Part shown: positions 25,754 to 35,023 of the stretch, piece by piece | Position numbering within the stretch: position 1 is the stretch's first letter | How the letters are laid out: every line of letters starts with the position of its first letter | DNA from: a bacterium | GTDB lineage: Bacteria; Planctomycetota; UBA1135; UBA2386 | DNA length: 64,000 nt | NCBI GenBank assembly: GCA_024743115.1 | Contig: JANSXC010000010.1 | Span: 184,951-248,950 of the forward strand | Direction: 5' to 3' | Program-made: the position numbers and the translations under genes | The notes under the pieces: generated by a model | Database searches by the model: none | Seen by the model: the letters and a program-made list of their open reading frames with translations, nothing else | Told to the model about the DNA's origin: nothing

Positions 25754-27520
25754 ATGACCAGCAAGTTTCTGATCCGTTCTCTGATCGCGGCCGTTGCGCT
25801 GACCGCGGCCTGTGAAGTTCCTGCGCAGTCCAAGAAGGTCAAACGCTCGAAGGCGTCGCCGACCGTCGTTCTGAAGGGTGAGCAGGGGGAGCGCGTTCGC
25901 GTTCGCCTCGAAGAAGCCCTCGAGCTGTTGCGCGCAGGCGAAGCGTCGGGCGAGGCGCATGAGCAGGCGATCGCCGCGCTCAAGGCCGCGATGACCGAGC
26001 TGAAGCAGGGCGACGCCAAGCACGCCGACCTGTTCTATCGCTATGCCAAGACGCTGCGACCCGACGTCGTCGAGGGCCACGGCGATCACTACGAGAGCGC
26101 GCGCAAGAGCTACGCGGGGGCCCTGGCCAAGCTTGCCAAGGGTGCGATCGTTCAGGGCAAGGCCAAGAAGGATGGCAAGCGCCAGGGCCGCGCGGCTGAT
26201 CTGCTGCGGGGAGTCCAGGGTCGGATCATCGATTCCGAGGGGCGCCCGGTGGCTGGCGGCATCGTCCTCAATGCCGAGAGCGGTGAGCCGGTCGTCGAAC
26301 GAATCGTGCTCGATCGTGAGCAGGAGCCCGCCCGCGGGCTGATCGGTCGCATCATCAACGACGAGTCCTTCGCCAAGGACTACGCGGAGAAGGTGTCGAA
26401 GGCCACCTACGGTTACTACAAGGCACTCGATCAGAAGCAGGGCAAGGACAAGAAGAGCGGCAAGTCCAAGAAGAAGGGCGGTGTCGCCTACTTCGTCGAT
26501 GACGGTGATGATCGCAAGGTCGTCTACGGCCGCCTCGACGACGACGGCCGCGTTCTCGCTCTCGGGCAGCCCGACAAGGATCACGTCATCTACGGTCGCC
26601 TCGACGACGATGGCCGTGTCGTGGCCCTGAAGCGGGCGAAAAAGGACGGCGATCGGCGCGTCTACTTCGGCAGCATCGATGGCGATGGTGGCGCAGTTGC
26701 CAAGGTCAAGAAGGGTGGTCTGTCGTTCCTGTCCTCCGGCGGTGACGACGTCGGTACGGGCTCCGGCGGCGATGCCGACATCGTCAAGGCGATTCAGGGT
26801 GTGCGCGACGAACTGCGTGCGATCCGTAAGTTGATGGCCAAGGCGCACGCCACGATGGATGGCCATCACGGGCACGGCGATGGTCACAGCGGCTCCGATT
26901 CTGCGAAGGAACGTGTGCGCTACCGGTTGCGCGGTGCGCGGGATCCGCAGGTCCGGCGGCGGCGTGCGGTCCGGTTCGAAGATTCCGACGGCGATCGGCG
27001 CTTCTTCGGGCGCGACATGACCGATCGCGAGCGCGAAGTGCGCCGGGAGGTGATGAAGTCATTGCGTCGTCGCGACCCGGACGATTCCGAGTCCGGCGAA
27101 GGTGACAGTGATGACGGTCACGACGACAAGGCCAAGAGCCTGCGCCGGCGCTGGGTCGAGAAGGCCAGCGCGGGCGACAACGGTTGGCGGGTCCAGCTCG
27201 ATCTCGATCCCGAGGTCAAGGACTCGAAGAACGGCAGGTGGGTCGAGATCGAGCCCGCGTTCAAGGGGCTCGGCGGCACCGAGGGCAACGTCTTCCAGTG
27301 GCTCGAGAAGGGCGGCGACGACAAGAAGGCCGAGTTCAAGGCGCGCTGGCAGGACGTGATCGACAGTGGTGAAGGCCAGGGTGGCCTCTTCTGGGTTCGT
27401 GACGCCGCCAAGAAGAAGGGTCAGGGCCAGGCCAAGCAGTCCAAGAAGGCCAAGGCGACCGGCGCCAAGGACGGCTGGGTCACGCTGAAGAAGTCCAAGA
27501 GCAAGGGTTCGGTGCGCTGA
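25754..27520 (+). CDS. Secreted, highly charged repeat protein; third gene of the blaI operon
   Basis: 588 aa from the ATG at 25754 (GAGGTGA upstream; an in-frame GTG at 25745 is less likely). The signal peptide ends near LTAACEVPAQ and could be a non-canonical lipobox. I do not recognise the mature protein. Residues ~45-135 are helical; residues ~256-316 hold three copies of a unit like VVYGRLDDDGRVLAL, each followed by a charged linker; the rest alternates Asp/Glu/Lys/Arg-rich segments, a His/Gly patch (GHHGHGDGHSG) and a KKKGQGQAKQSKKAK tail. Only 5 bases separate it from the protease gene, so it is probably the regulated output or the sensor partner of that pair. Confidence 0.75.
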   Translation: MTSKFLIRSLIAAVALTAACEVPAQSKKVKRSKASPTVVLKGEQGERVRVRLEEALELLRAGEASGEAHEQAIAALKAAMTELKQGDAKHADLFYRYAKTLRPDVVEGHGDHYESARKSYAGALAKLAKGAIVQGKAKKDGKRQGRAADLLRGVQGRIIDSEGRPVAGGIVLNAESGEPVVERIVLDREQEPARGLIGRIINDESFAKDYAEKVSKATYGYYKALDQKQGKDKKSGKSKKKGGVAYFVDDGDDRKVVYGRLDDDGRVLALGQPDKDHVIYGRLDDDGRVVALKRAKKDGDRRVYFGSIDGDGGAVAKVKKGGLSFLSSGGDDVGTGSGGDADIVKAIQGVRDELRAIRKLMAKAHATMDGHHGHGDGHSGSDSAKERVRYRLRGARDPQVRRRRAVRFEDSDGDRRFFGRDMTDREREVRREVMKSLRRRDPDDSESGEGDSDDGHDDKAKSLRRRWVEKASAGDNGWRVQLDLDPEVKDSKNGRWVEIEPAFKGLGGTEGNVFQWLEKGGDDKKAEFKARWQDVIDSGEGQGGLFWVRDAAKKKGQGQAKQSKKAKATGAKDGWVTLKKSKSKGSVR

Positions 27521-27548
27521 GCCGACCCATTGCCCGAGCCGCGAACGG

Positions 27549-28574
27549 CTACTTGTCCTTGTTCGCGGCCGCTTCCGTCGCGGTGACGTTGCGACCGAAC
27601 GGGTCCTTCTCACCGCGCCGCAGTCGTTTCAGAACGACCTTCGCGAATAAGTTGTGTGGGTTGCGCGCGACGGCCTTCTCGAGCCACTCAATCGCCGCGA
27701 GCCGCTTCTTGGTGAGGTAGAACGCCATCGCCGCGAAGATCGCCGGACGTTCGTCGTCCGGGCGCGCCGAGGCGACGTAGTGGAAGTGTTCGAGTGCCGC
27801 CGCGATGTCCTGACCGAAGAACCGCGGCGCCATGAGCTTTCGTACGCCGAGCACGAGGTGGAGCTGCGGATCGTCGGCGTTGCGTTCGCCGGCCGCGGTG
27901 ATCGCGGCTTCGATCTTGCCGTTCCACTCGAGGGCCGTCGACAGCCCCGTGATGCGCTGGCTCATGATCTCGGCCGCGAGACGGTGGTGCTCCGCAGAGT
28001 CGTCGCCGAGTTGGCCGGCCTTCGCGAGTGCCGATTGCGCGGCGTCGAGGTCGGCGGCGATCTCCGCGGGCAGCTCGCTGTAGACCGGTCGGCCCGGCCG
28101 CATGCCGAGCAGGTGACCGCGCTGCACGACCTTCTGCAGCAGGGCTGCCGCCAGGTGACGCCAGCCGTCGCGATCCTCGGGGCGGTCCTTCAGGTGGCGC
28201 TGCAATTGCTCGACGATCTTTCCCGCGGTGTTGGCCGAGTGGCTACGCCGCGCCTTCGTGACGGCGGTGGCCAGCGGGTCACTGGCACCGCTCGGGGCAA
28301 TCTCCGCGGCTCCCGTCGCGTTGTTCGTAGCTGCTCCGGTGTCGTCGTCGCCACTGGTTGCCGTGGCGTTTGCCGTGCCGGATCCGCCCGCGCCGTCGCC
28401 CGGGTTGGTCCCTTTGGAGGCTGGCCCTTCGGAGGCCGGCCCTTCGGCGGCCGGCACCACCTTCGGAACCGGAACCCGGATGTGATCCGTACCGCCGCCA
28501 TAAAGCATGCTGTAGGCGGTGAAGCCGATCGCGGCGAGGCAGCCGAGGATCAGGAGCGGGAGGATTCGGGTCAT
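27549..28574 (-). CDS. Membrane-anchored TPR-like periplasmic protein
   Basis: 341 aa from the ATG at 28574, which makes an ATGA overlap with glcF; the open frame upstream lies inside glcF. It has an N-terminal anchor or signal (LPLLILGCLAAIGFTAYSML), then a low-complexity Gly/Ala/Thr linker with EGPAS repeats (~35-85). A helical domain follows with TPR-like pairs (DGWRHLAAALLQKV, PAIFAAMAFYLTKKRLAAIEWLEKAVARNP). It probably assists protein assembly in the periplasm. Being last in the glcDEF operon, it may relate to that complex, but no direct evidence shows it. Confidence 0.75.
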   Translation of the reverse strand: MTRILPLLILGCLAAIGFTAYSMLYGGGTDHIRVPVPKVVPAAEGPASEGPASKGTNPGDGAGGSGTANATATSGDDDTGAATNNATGAAEIAPSGASDPLATAVTKARRSHSANTAGKIVEQLQRHLKDRPEDRDGWRHLAAALLQKVVQRGHLLGMRPGRPVYSELPAEIAADLDAAQSALAKAGQLGDDSAEHHRLAAEIMSQRITGLSTALEWNGKIEAAITAAGERNADDPQLHLVLGVRKLMAPRFFGQDIAAALEHFHYVASARPDDERPAIFAAMAFYLTKKRLAAIEWLEKAVARNPHNLFAKVVLKRLRRGEKDPFGRNVTATEAAANKDK

Positions 28575-29827
28575 TCGGGCGGCAGGAGCAGTTCGACGAG
28601 ATGGCGGACCTGGGCAGAGTGGCCAGTCCGTCGCCTGTGACTGTCGAGCTGCATCATGCAACCTGGATTGCCGGTCACGATCAGGTCGGGATTGGCTGCC
28701 TGGATCGCTTCGATCTTGCGCGCACCTATTTTCCCGGCGAGGTCGGAATGCAGCAAATTGTAGATCCCGGCGGAGCCGCAGCAGTCCTCGGGGCGGTCGT
28801 GTTCGACGAGCCGCAAGCCCGGAATCGCCGCGAGCAGCTCGCGCGGCTGGCTGCGAACGCCCTGGCCGTGGCAGAGGTGGCAGGGGTCGTCGTAGACGGC
28901 GGTCTGCCGGCACTCGGCGGGCGTCGCAGTCAGGCCCTCTGCCGCCAGGAACTCGCTGACGTCACGGCACTTGCCCGCGAACTTCGCACCGGCCGCCGAC
29001 GCGTCGCCGGTCAGCAGGTGGCCGTACTCCTTCATCGCGGCGCCGCAGCCCGCGGAGTTGTTGATGACGACGTCGGCGTTGCGAAATGCCTCGATGTTGC
29101 TGGCCGCGAGTTCGCGGGCCTGCTGCCGTTGCCCGGCGTGGACCAGCAACGCGCCACAGCAGCCCTGTTCTGCCGGCACGTCGACGTCGAAGCCGTTCTC
29201 GAGCAGGAGGCGCAGTGTCGCGCGGTTGACGTCGCCGAACATCTGTTCCATCACGCAGCCCGTGAACAGCGCGACGCGGATGCCGCGGCGCTTCACGCCG
29301 GGCGGTGGCTCATGCAGTCCGGTCCGTAGCGGTCGACGCTGCGGATTGGTCGGCACTGCGGGCGCGATCTCGTCGACGGCTTTCGGCACGAGGCGCAGCA
29401 GCACCCCGAGTCGCCGCAGGCCGAGGAACTCGGCCAGGCGCATGAACCAGAACAGCAGCCGCAGGCGACGCTGGCGCGCGACGACCTGCCACAGCAGCGT
29501 GCGCGTCAGCCACGCCGTGAATCCGCGCTGAGGTTTTTCTTCCTCGAGGTCGGCGCGCACGGTCTCGAGGATTTCGCCGTACTTCACGCCCGACGGGCAC
29601 GCTGTCTCGCAGGCGCGGCAGTCGAGGCAGCGATCGAGGAACGGGCGGATCGCATCCGCGTCCTCGACGCGGCCCTCTTCGAGCGCACGCATCAGGTAGA
29701 TGCGACCGCGCGGCGAGTCGGCCTCGACGCCGAGCACGCGGTGGGTCGGACAGGCGGGCAGGCAGAGGCCACAATGCACGCAATCGAGCGTGCGGGCGTA
29801 GACGCCGGACTCAGACGAGCTTGCCAT
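28571..29827 (-). CDS. glcF: Glycolate oxidase iron-sulfur subunit
   Basis: 418 aa from the ATG at 29827, which overlaps the end of glcE by 17 bases. Two 4Fe-4S motifs of the CxxCxxCxxxCP type sit at residues 16-27 (CVHCGLCLPACP) and 67-78 (CLDCRACETACP). Two Cys-rich CCG domains follow (EQGCCGALLVHAG and EDCCGSAGIYNLL). It takes electrons from the GlcD/GlcE flavin subunits during oxidation of glycolate to glyoxylate and passes them to the quinone pool. Lactate or another 2-hydroxy acid is possible, since GlcF-like proteins occur in several such enzymes. Confidence 0.92.
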   Translation of the reverse strand: MASSSESGVYARTLDCVHCGLCLPACPTHRVLGVEADSPRGRIYLMRALEEGRVEDADAIRPFLDRCLDCRACETACPSGVKYGEILETVRADLEEEKPQRGFTAWLTRTLLWQVVARQRRLRLLFWFMRLAEFLGLRRLGVLLRLVPKAVDEIAPAVPTNPQRRPLRTGLHEPPPGVKRRGIRVALFTGCVMEQMFGDVNRATLRLLLENGFDVDVPAEQGCCGALLVHAGQRQQARELAASNIEAFRNADVVINNSAGCGAAMKEYGHLLTGDASAAGAKFAGKCRDVSEFLAAEGLTATPAECRQTAVYDDPCHLCHGQGVRSQPRELLAAIPGLRLVEHDRPEDCCGSAGIYNLLHSDLAGKIGARKIEAIQAANPDLIVTGNPGCMMQLDSHRRRTGHSAQVRHLVELLLPPE

Positions 29828-30872
29828 CGGGGTCGAGCTTGCGGGACAGTTCTTCGGACAGGCGCTGCTGGCCGGGATCGATCGGGGTGCCCGTGCCGCG
29901 GCGCGTGGGTTCGCCGGCGACGATCGTGGCGTGACCACCCAGCTCTGGTAGCTGTTGCAGGAGCGCGTCCGACGCGGCGGCGTTCGGGGTCGCGAGCTCG
30001 AATCGGCCGCCACCGTGCAGGATGAACGCGCTGTCGTCGTTTGTCAGCGCGAGCAGATCGGTTGTTCGACTCGGTCGCAGAATCCCTGCGAGGACTTCGC
30101 CGCCCGGCGTCGGTGTGAGCAGGAGGCGGGTGATCGGTTCGCCCGGCGGCAGTTCGTGGGTTCGGTGCATCGCGTTTACGAACGACTCGCGGCCCTCGAA
30201 CCTGCCGACCACGCGGCAGTGGGGGCTCCCATTGCCATCGCGCACGAGGTGCACCGCGGCCGGTGGGGCGGGCAGCCCACGCAGGGTCTGAAACCGTGCG
30301 AGGGCGTCGGCGATGGGTTGTGGTTCGCACCGAAACCACCGGGTGCTGCGCGGCAGCGGCTTCAGGCGGAGATGCAGCCGGGTGACCGCAAACAGTCGGC
30401 CGCGGCTGCCGACGAAGAGCTTGTGGAGGTCGAACCCAGCGACGCTCTTGGTCACGCGCGCTCCCGAGCGGAACTCGGCGCCGTCCGCGAGCACCGCGTC
30501 GATCCCGAGCAGCGACGAGCGCGGTGTCGGGCCGCCGGCCGTCAACGCACCGATCGGATCGTTGGCGAACAGCCCGCCCGCGGTGTTGCCCGCCGTCCCG
30601 GTCTGCGGCAGCGCGCAGGGCAGGCCCAGATTCTCGGCTTCGGCCGCCGCCTGGATCGCGGCCAGCGTCGTGCCCGGCCCGACCGTGCAGGTCTGATCGC
30701 CCGCATCGAACCGTTCGATCGCGTCGAGCCCCGCGAGTTCGATGCGCACAGCATCGGGTGCGGCCGGCAGGCGATCCTGCTGGGACCCGCTGCCGATCAG
30801 TCGGACCGGTCCGTTCGTCTCGCGCAGGGTCGCCGCGACTTCTGCCGCGTTCTTCGGTCGCAGAACGGTCAA
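29811..30872 (-). CDS. glcE: Glycolate oxidase FAD-binding subunit
   Basis: 353 aa if it starts at the TTG at 30872, which overlaps the glcD stop (TTGA) and begins at LTVLRPKNAAEVAATL, where family similarity starts. An ATG at 30944 would overlap glcD by about 75 bases and is less likely. The protein has the PCMH-type FAD fold with VRLIGSGSQQD, GPGTTLAAIQAAAE and AGNTAGGLFANDPIG. It is shorter than GlcD and lacks its substrate residues, as usual for GlcE, and completes the GlcDEF complex. Confidence 0.88.
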   Translation of the reverse strand: MTVLRPKNAAEVAATLRETNGPVRLIGSGSQQDRLPAAPDAVRIELAGLDAIERFDAGDQTCTVGPGTTLAAIQAAAEAENLGLPCALPQTGTAGNTAGGLFANDPIGALTAGGPTPRSSLLGIDAVLADGAEFRSGARVTKSVAGFDLHKLFVGSRGRLFAVTRLHLRLKPLPRSTRWFRCEPQPIADALARFQTLRGLPAPPAAVHLVRDGNGSPHCRVVGRFEGRESFVNAMHRTHELPPGEPITRLLLTPTPGGEVLAGILRPSRTTDLLALTNDDSAFILHGGGRFELATPNAAASDALLQQLPELGGHATIVAGEPTRRGTGTPIDPGQQRLSEELSRKLDPDGKLV

Positions 30873-32350
30873 GGCGCACGGCCTCCGTCCGGTCCGAAGG
30901 TCTCCTCCGTTTCGTCGAGCACGCGCGCGACCATCTGCGGCCATTTCGCCGGTTCGGCGCACGCGTTGCGCTCGGGGATCGCTTTGCCGGGATTGCAGCG
31001 GCCGGTCGGGTCGAACACGCCGCGTACGCGCGCCATGACCTCGAGATCCGACTCGCGGAACATCATCGGCACGTGGTCGATCTTCTCGGTGCCGACGCCG
31101 TGTTCGCCCGTGATGCTGCCGCCGAGCTCGACGCAGAGCTCGAGGATCTCCTTGCCGGCCGCGACCACGCGCTTCACCTGTTCGGGATCGCGACCGTCGA
31201 AGCTGATGTTGGGATGCAGGTTGCCGTCGCCGGCATGGAACACGTTGGTCAGCACGACCTCGTATCGCTGCGCGATGGCCTCGATGCCGTTGAGTGCGTC
31301 CTCGAGTCGCGTGCGTGGCACGACGCCATCGAGCACGTAGAGGTCGGTGTTGAGTCGTCCCATTGCGCCGAATGCACCCTTGCGGCCCTTCCAGAGTCGT
31401 TTGCGTTCTTTCGGGTCGCTGGCTTCCTCGAGCCGCAACGCATCGTGCCGCTGCGTGATCGCCGCGATCTCTTCGGTTTCTTCGGCGACGACGAGTTCTG
31501 GGCCGTCGAGTTCGACGAGCAGTACCGCTGCCGCGTCTTCGGGATAACCCGCGCGGTAGACCGATGCTTCGACCGCGCGGATCGTCGCGCGATCGAGAAT
31601 CTCGAGCGCCGCCGGTACGAGCCCGGCGGCGACGATGTCACTCACCGTGCGGCACGCGTCGGCCATCGTCGAGAACGATGCGAGCAGCGTTCGTATCGCT
31701 TCGGGGTCACGGCTCAGCCGTACGGTGATCTCGGTCGCAATCCCGAACGTGCCCTCGCTGCCGGTGAACACGCCCGCGAGATCGAGACCGTGTGGTGCCC
31801 GCGGTCCCGCGGTGTCGCCGAGCCGCGCCAGCGAGCCATCGGGCAACACGACGAGGGCTCCGAGCACGTGGTCCGTCGTCATGCCGTACTTGAAACAGTG
31901 CGGGCCGCCGCTGTTCTCGGCGAGATTGCCGCCGATCGTGCAAACCGACTGACTGCTCGGATCGGGCGCGTAGTGCAGGCCGTGCTCGTGAACCGCAGTG
32001 GTCAAATCGAGATTCACGACGCCCGGCTCGACGATGGCGTAGAGATCGACTGTCGAGACTTCCAACACCCGCCGCATCCGCGAGCAGTCGACGACGACCG
32101 CATCGCCGGCCGCGGTCGGTCCGCCCGATAGGCACGTGCCCGCACCGCGCGGTACGAACGGCACTTCTGCTGCGTGCAGCAGTTGTAGAACGGCTTGCAC
32201 CTCGGCTGTCGAATCGGGCAACACCACGGCCAGCGGCCGGCCGCGATGGACCGTGAAACCGTCGCATTCCCATGCCAGTAGGGCGTCCGGCGAGTGCAGG
32301 ACCCGGTCGCGGCCGAGCAGTTTGGTGAGGCGGTCCTGAATCGAGCCCAT
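30869..32350 (-). CDS. glcD: Glycolate oxidase catalytic FAD-linked subunit
   Basis: 493 aa. The FAD domain shows FVPRGAGTCLSGG, VEPGVVNLDLTTAVHEHGLHYAPDPSS, TIGGNLAENSGGPHCFKYG and GSEGTFGIATEITV. The C-terminal catalytic region has NVFHAGDGNLHPNISFD and GSITGEHGVGTEK, the metal- and substrate-binding histidine motifs of the glycolate/D-lactate dehydrogenase family. It oxidises a 2-hydroxy acid, most likely glycolate given glcE and glcF next to it. First gene of a four-gene minus-strand operon (glcD-glcE-glcF-TPR protein). Confidence 0.94.
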   Translation of the reverse strand: MGSIQDRLTKLLGRDRVLHSPDALLAWECDGFTVHRGRPLAVVLPDSTAEVQAVLQLLHAAEVPFVPRGAGTCLSGGPTAAGDAVVVDCSRMRRVLEVSTVDLYAIVEPGVVNLDLTTAVHEHGLHYAPDPSSQSVCTIGGNLAENSGGPHCFKYGMTTDHVLGALVVLPDGSLARLGDTAGPRAPHGLDLAGVFTGSEGTFGIATEITVRLSRDPEAIRTLLASFSTMADACRTVSDIVAAGLVPAALEILDRATIRAVEASVYRAGYPEDAAAVLLVELDGPELVVAEETEEIAAITQRHDALRLEEASDPKERKRLWKGRKGAFGAMGRLNTDLYVLDGVVPRTRLEDALNGIEAIAQRYEVVLTNVFHAGDGNLHPNISFDGRDPEQVKRVVAAGKEILELCVELGGSITGEHGVGTEKIDHVPMMFRESDLEVMARVRGVFDPTGRCNPGKAIPERNACAEPAKWPQMVARVLDETEETFGPDGGRAP

Positions 32351-32419
32351 GGCGTGGGCCCGGATGCTAACGGCGTGCTAAAGGAGGGGTTTCGCCGAAT
32401 CCGATCTAACACGCACCGA

Positions 32420-33550
32420 ATGGACGTTTTGCGGGTCAAGAAGATTGTCGTGGTGTGCTTCGTGGAAGCGGTGCGCCTCGCGCTCGATCACCTGGGCAGC
32501 TATCGCATGGCGAACGCGGGTCAAGAGGCCAGTGACGTGCCCAAGGCCTACGGCGACTTGCGACGGCTCCGGGACTACCTGCAGCGCGGCAGCAGTGGAT
32601 CGCACGATCTGGTGGAACTCGATCTCGCGGATGCCGACCGTGCCTTGCTCGTCGCGTCGTGTCGCCGCTACGTCGACGCGATCGATCTCAAGCTCGAAGG
32701 GCCCGAGGTGCGCGATGCGAAGGAGCGTCAGTTCCTGGCCAAGAAGCAGAAACTCATCGCGGACTGGGCGATCGAGATCGCGGCCAAGCCGTTGGTCGAA
32801 CTGCCGATCCCCAAACTGCGTGACATCCCCGGCGATGGCGCGCGCGGACTCAAGACGCGGCTGCAGCAGAAGCTGTTCAACGTGCAGGAGCAGACGCTGA
32901 TTCGTCAGGGTCAGCTCGACACCATGGGCGCGGTTACCGGCACGGGTCCGGGCGTTGCCGGGGGCCCGAGCGGGCGGGCGCCGGGTGTATCGCAGGGCAC
33001 GGTGCCGGTCATCGATCTGACGTCGCCGTTGCCTGATGAGGATCCGCTCGTCGGTTTCGGTGGCCCGGGCTCTCCGGGTCCGGGGGCCGGCGTTGCCGGC
33101 CCCGCCTCCGCGGCGGGTGGTGGTGCGGCCGGGTTGCTCGATCCGGCAACGATCCAGGACCCACGATTGCGCTCGATGATCACGATGAACCTGCGCAGCC
33201 TGGAGTTCGCGCAGAAGACGGGCGACTACCGCATCGTGACCCTCCTGCTCGCGGCGGTCCTCGAGACGGTCGTCCTCGACTACGCCCTGCGCTACAGCGC
33301 CGAACTCGGACTGCATGGCGCGGCCGAGAGCTGGGACGCGCAGCACCTGCTGTTCCAGATCCTCGGCGATGGCGTGACCGCCAACGAACGCATGCTGGGT
33401 CAGAGCCTGTTCTCGGCCCGCCAGCTGCTCGATCCCGCGCACCAGATGAACGCCCCGATGGTCGTGACCAACGCGAGCGCTGACCACCACCGCGGCTTCG
33501 TCGAAGCGATGCTGCACCAGCTCGGCTACGTCGGGCGCGCGCGGCGCTGA
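32420..33550 (+). CDS. Unknown two-domain cytoplasmic protein with Gly/Pro linker
   Basis: 376 aa from the ATG at 32420. I do not recognise it. The N-terminal domain (~1-170) is helical and charged (VDAIDLKLEGPEVRDAKERQ). Residues ~175-235 are a Gly/Pro/Ala linker. The C-terminal ~130 residues are helical (FAQKTGDYRIVTLLLAAV, FVEAMLHQLGY) and recall HEPN-type all-helical domains, but I see no Rx4-6H RNase motif. There is no signal peptide or membrane segment. It is divergent from glcD and precedes a phosphoesterase gene on the same strand by 51 bases. Confidence 0.7.
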   Translation: MDVLRVKKIVVVCFVEAVRLALDHLGSYRMANAGQEASDVPKAYGDLRRLRDYLQRGSSGSHDLVELDLADADRALLVASCRRYVDAIDLKLEGPEVRDAKERQFLAKKQKLIADWAIEIAAKPLVELPIPKLRDIPGDGARGLKTRLQQKLFNVQEQTLIRQGQLDTMGAVTGTGPGVAGGPSGRAPGVSQGTVPVIDLTSPLPDEDPLVGFGGPGSPGPGAGVAGPASAAGGGAAGLLDPATIQDPRLRSMITMNLRSLEFAQKTGDYRIVTLLLAAVLETVVLDYALRYSAELGLHGAAESWDAQHLLFQILGDGVTANERMLGQSLFSARQLLDPAHQMNAPMVVTNASADHHRGFVEAMLHQLGYVGRARR

Positions 33551-33601
33551 ATGGCCGCCACCTTGTGGATTCGTCCGACGTGACGTATTCACGGGCCCGC
33601 T

Positions 33602-34327
33602 GTGCGTCTGTTTGCCATCAGTGACCTGCATCTGAGCCTCGGCGTCGACAAGCCGATGGACATCTTCGGCCCGCAGTGGGTCGACCACGCGAACCGTATG
33701 CGCGAGGCGTGGGACGCGATGGTCGGGCCCGAGGACTGGATGCTCGTCGGCGGTGACACGTCGTGGGGGCTCAACCTCGAGCAGGCGCTCCCCGACCTGC
33801 AGTGGCTCGGCGAACGGCCGGGCGAGAAGATCCTCATCAAGGGCAACCACTGCACCTGGTGGCAGTCGCGCAAGAAGGTCGAGCAGGTGATCGATCCGTC
33901 GATTCGTCTGCTGCAGAACAACGCGATCGAGATGCCCGACGGCACCGTCGTCGTCGGTTCACGGTTGTGGGATCCGCCGGACGTGCCATGGGCGCAGCAG
34001 GAGGCCGCGAAGGTTTTCCCGCGGGAGCTTCATCGCCTGGAGCTCTCGATCGCCGAGGGCAAGAAGCTCGGCGGCTGCGTCGAAGGCGGCAAGCGCACGA
34101 TCGCGCTCGTCCACTACCCGCCGCGTTTCGCCGATGGCCGTGAGACGCCCGCCGTTCCGCTGCTACGCGACGCGCACGTCGAACTCTGCGTCTACGGGCA
34201 TCTCCATGGCAGCTCCCATAAGTTCGGCTTCCAAGGCGTTGCTGACGGCATTCGATATTACCTCGCCTCGGTCGACGCGATCGACTTCAAGCCGATCGAG
34301 TTGCCGGTGGCAGGTGGAGCCGGTTAG
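33602..34327 (+). CDS. Calcineurin-like metallophosphoesterase
   Basis: 241 aa from a GTG at 33602, which places the first metal motif at the N terminus. The motifs are DLHLS (8-12), GGDTSWG (~50), GNHCTWW (~81), HYPPR (~170) and GHLHG (~198), the ordered metal and phosphate ligands of the family. The usual acidic residue after GNH is Cys here. It is a cytoplasmic phosphoesterase, possibly acting on nucleotides or phosphodiesters; the substrate cannot be read from the sequence. Confidence 0.9.
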   Translation: MRLFAISDLHLSLGVDKPMDIFGPQWVDHANRMREAWDAMVGPEDWMLVGGDTSWGLNLEQALPDLQWLGERPGEKILIKGNHCTWWQSRKKVEQVIDPSIRLLQNNAIEMPDGTVVVGSRLWDPPDVPWAQQEAAKVFPRELHRLELSIAEGKKLGGCVEGGKRTIALVHYPPRFADGRETPAVPLLRDAHVELCVYGHLHGSSHKFGFQGVADGIRYYLASVDAIDFKPIELPVAGGAG

Positions 34328-34338
34328 CGGCTCGACGG

Positions 34339-34923
34339 CTACACGTTCACGCGCGCCCGCACCCGCCGTCGTACTTCCAGCACGGTGCCGTCGAGGCCGA
34401 CGCGCACGTCGAACGTGCGGCCGAGGCGGTCGCTGACCTCGCATTGCCAGTACTCCTCGCGTTCTGATCCGGACACGATCAGCGCCAGTTCGACCGTGGA
34501 GCCGGCCTGCATGGCACCGATCAGTACTTCCTTCGGGACCTCCGCGATTGCGACGGAGTGCGCGCGTTCGAGCACGCGGCCGTCGTCGGCGATGAGCGCG
34601 GTCCGGATGTGTTCGGTGCCGGCGTCCTCATAGCGCTTCTCGATGCGGAAGCCCTGGCCGCGTGCGCTCCACTCGCGGCCGCGGAACACCTCTTCGCCGC
34701 CGGGGGCGACGGCGTCGATCGTTGCCTTCACGGTCGGGGACAGGGTGCCCGGGCCGAGTGCGATTGCGGTCGCGATGACGTGGCCGCCCGAGAACGTGAG
34801 GCGGGCGGGGTGGTCCTCGGGTGCTTCCGCCAGCAGCGTGAGCGCCCGCGGCGGGAGCTGCGGCGGGGAGCTGCACGCGGCTGCCAGGAGGGCGGTGAGA
34901 CAGGCGAAAACGGGCCGGCGCAT
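34339..34923 (-). CDS. Small lipoprotein of unknown function
   Basis: 194 aa from the ATG at 34923. The signal ends in a lipobox (LLAAACSS, Cys17). The mature part is beta-rich with no recognised motif; the last third (WQCEVSDRLGRTFDVRVGLDG) looks like a small beta-sandwich. The longer open frame upstream has no signal and crosses the divergent cyclodeaminase gene. It is convergent with the phosphoesterase gene and divergent from the cyclodeaminase (100-base gap). Confidence 0.7.
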   Translation of the reverse strand: MRRPVFACLTALLAAACSSPPQLPPRALTLLAEAPEDHPARLTFSGGHVIATAIALGPGTLSPTVKATIDAVAPGGEEVFRGREWSARGQGFRIEKRYEDAGTEHIRTALIADDGRVLERAHSVAIAEVPKEVLIGAMQAGSTVELALIVSGSEREEYWQCEVSDRLGRTFDVRVGLDGTVLEVRRRVRARVNV

Positions 34924-35023
34924 GGCCGCACTCTGGCGCCGGCGGCCCGGAACGCAAGCGCCGGGGTCAGGATTGCGATCCGTTCTTGATCCGCCCGCCG
35001 CGCTGCCGAGACTCGCTGCCGCA

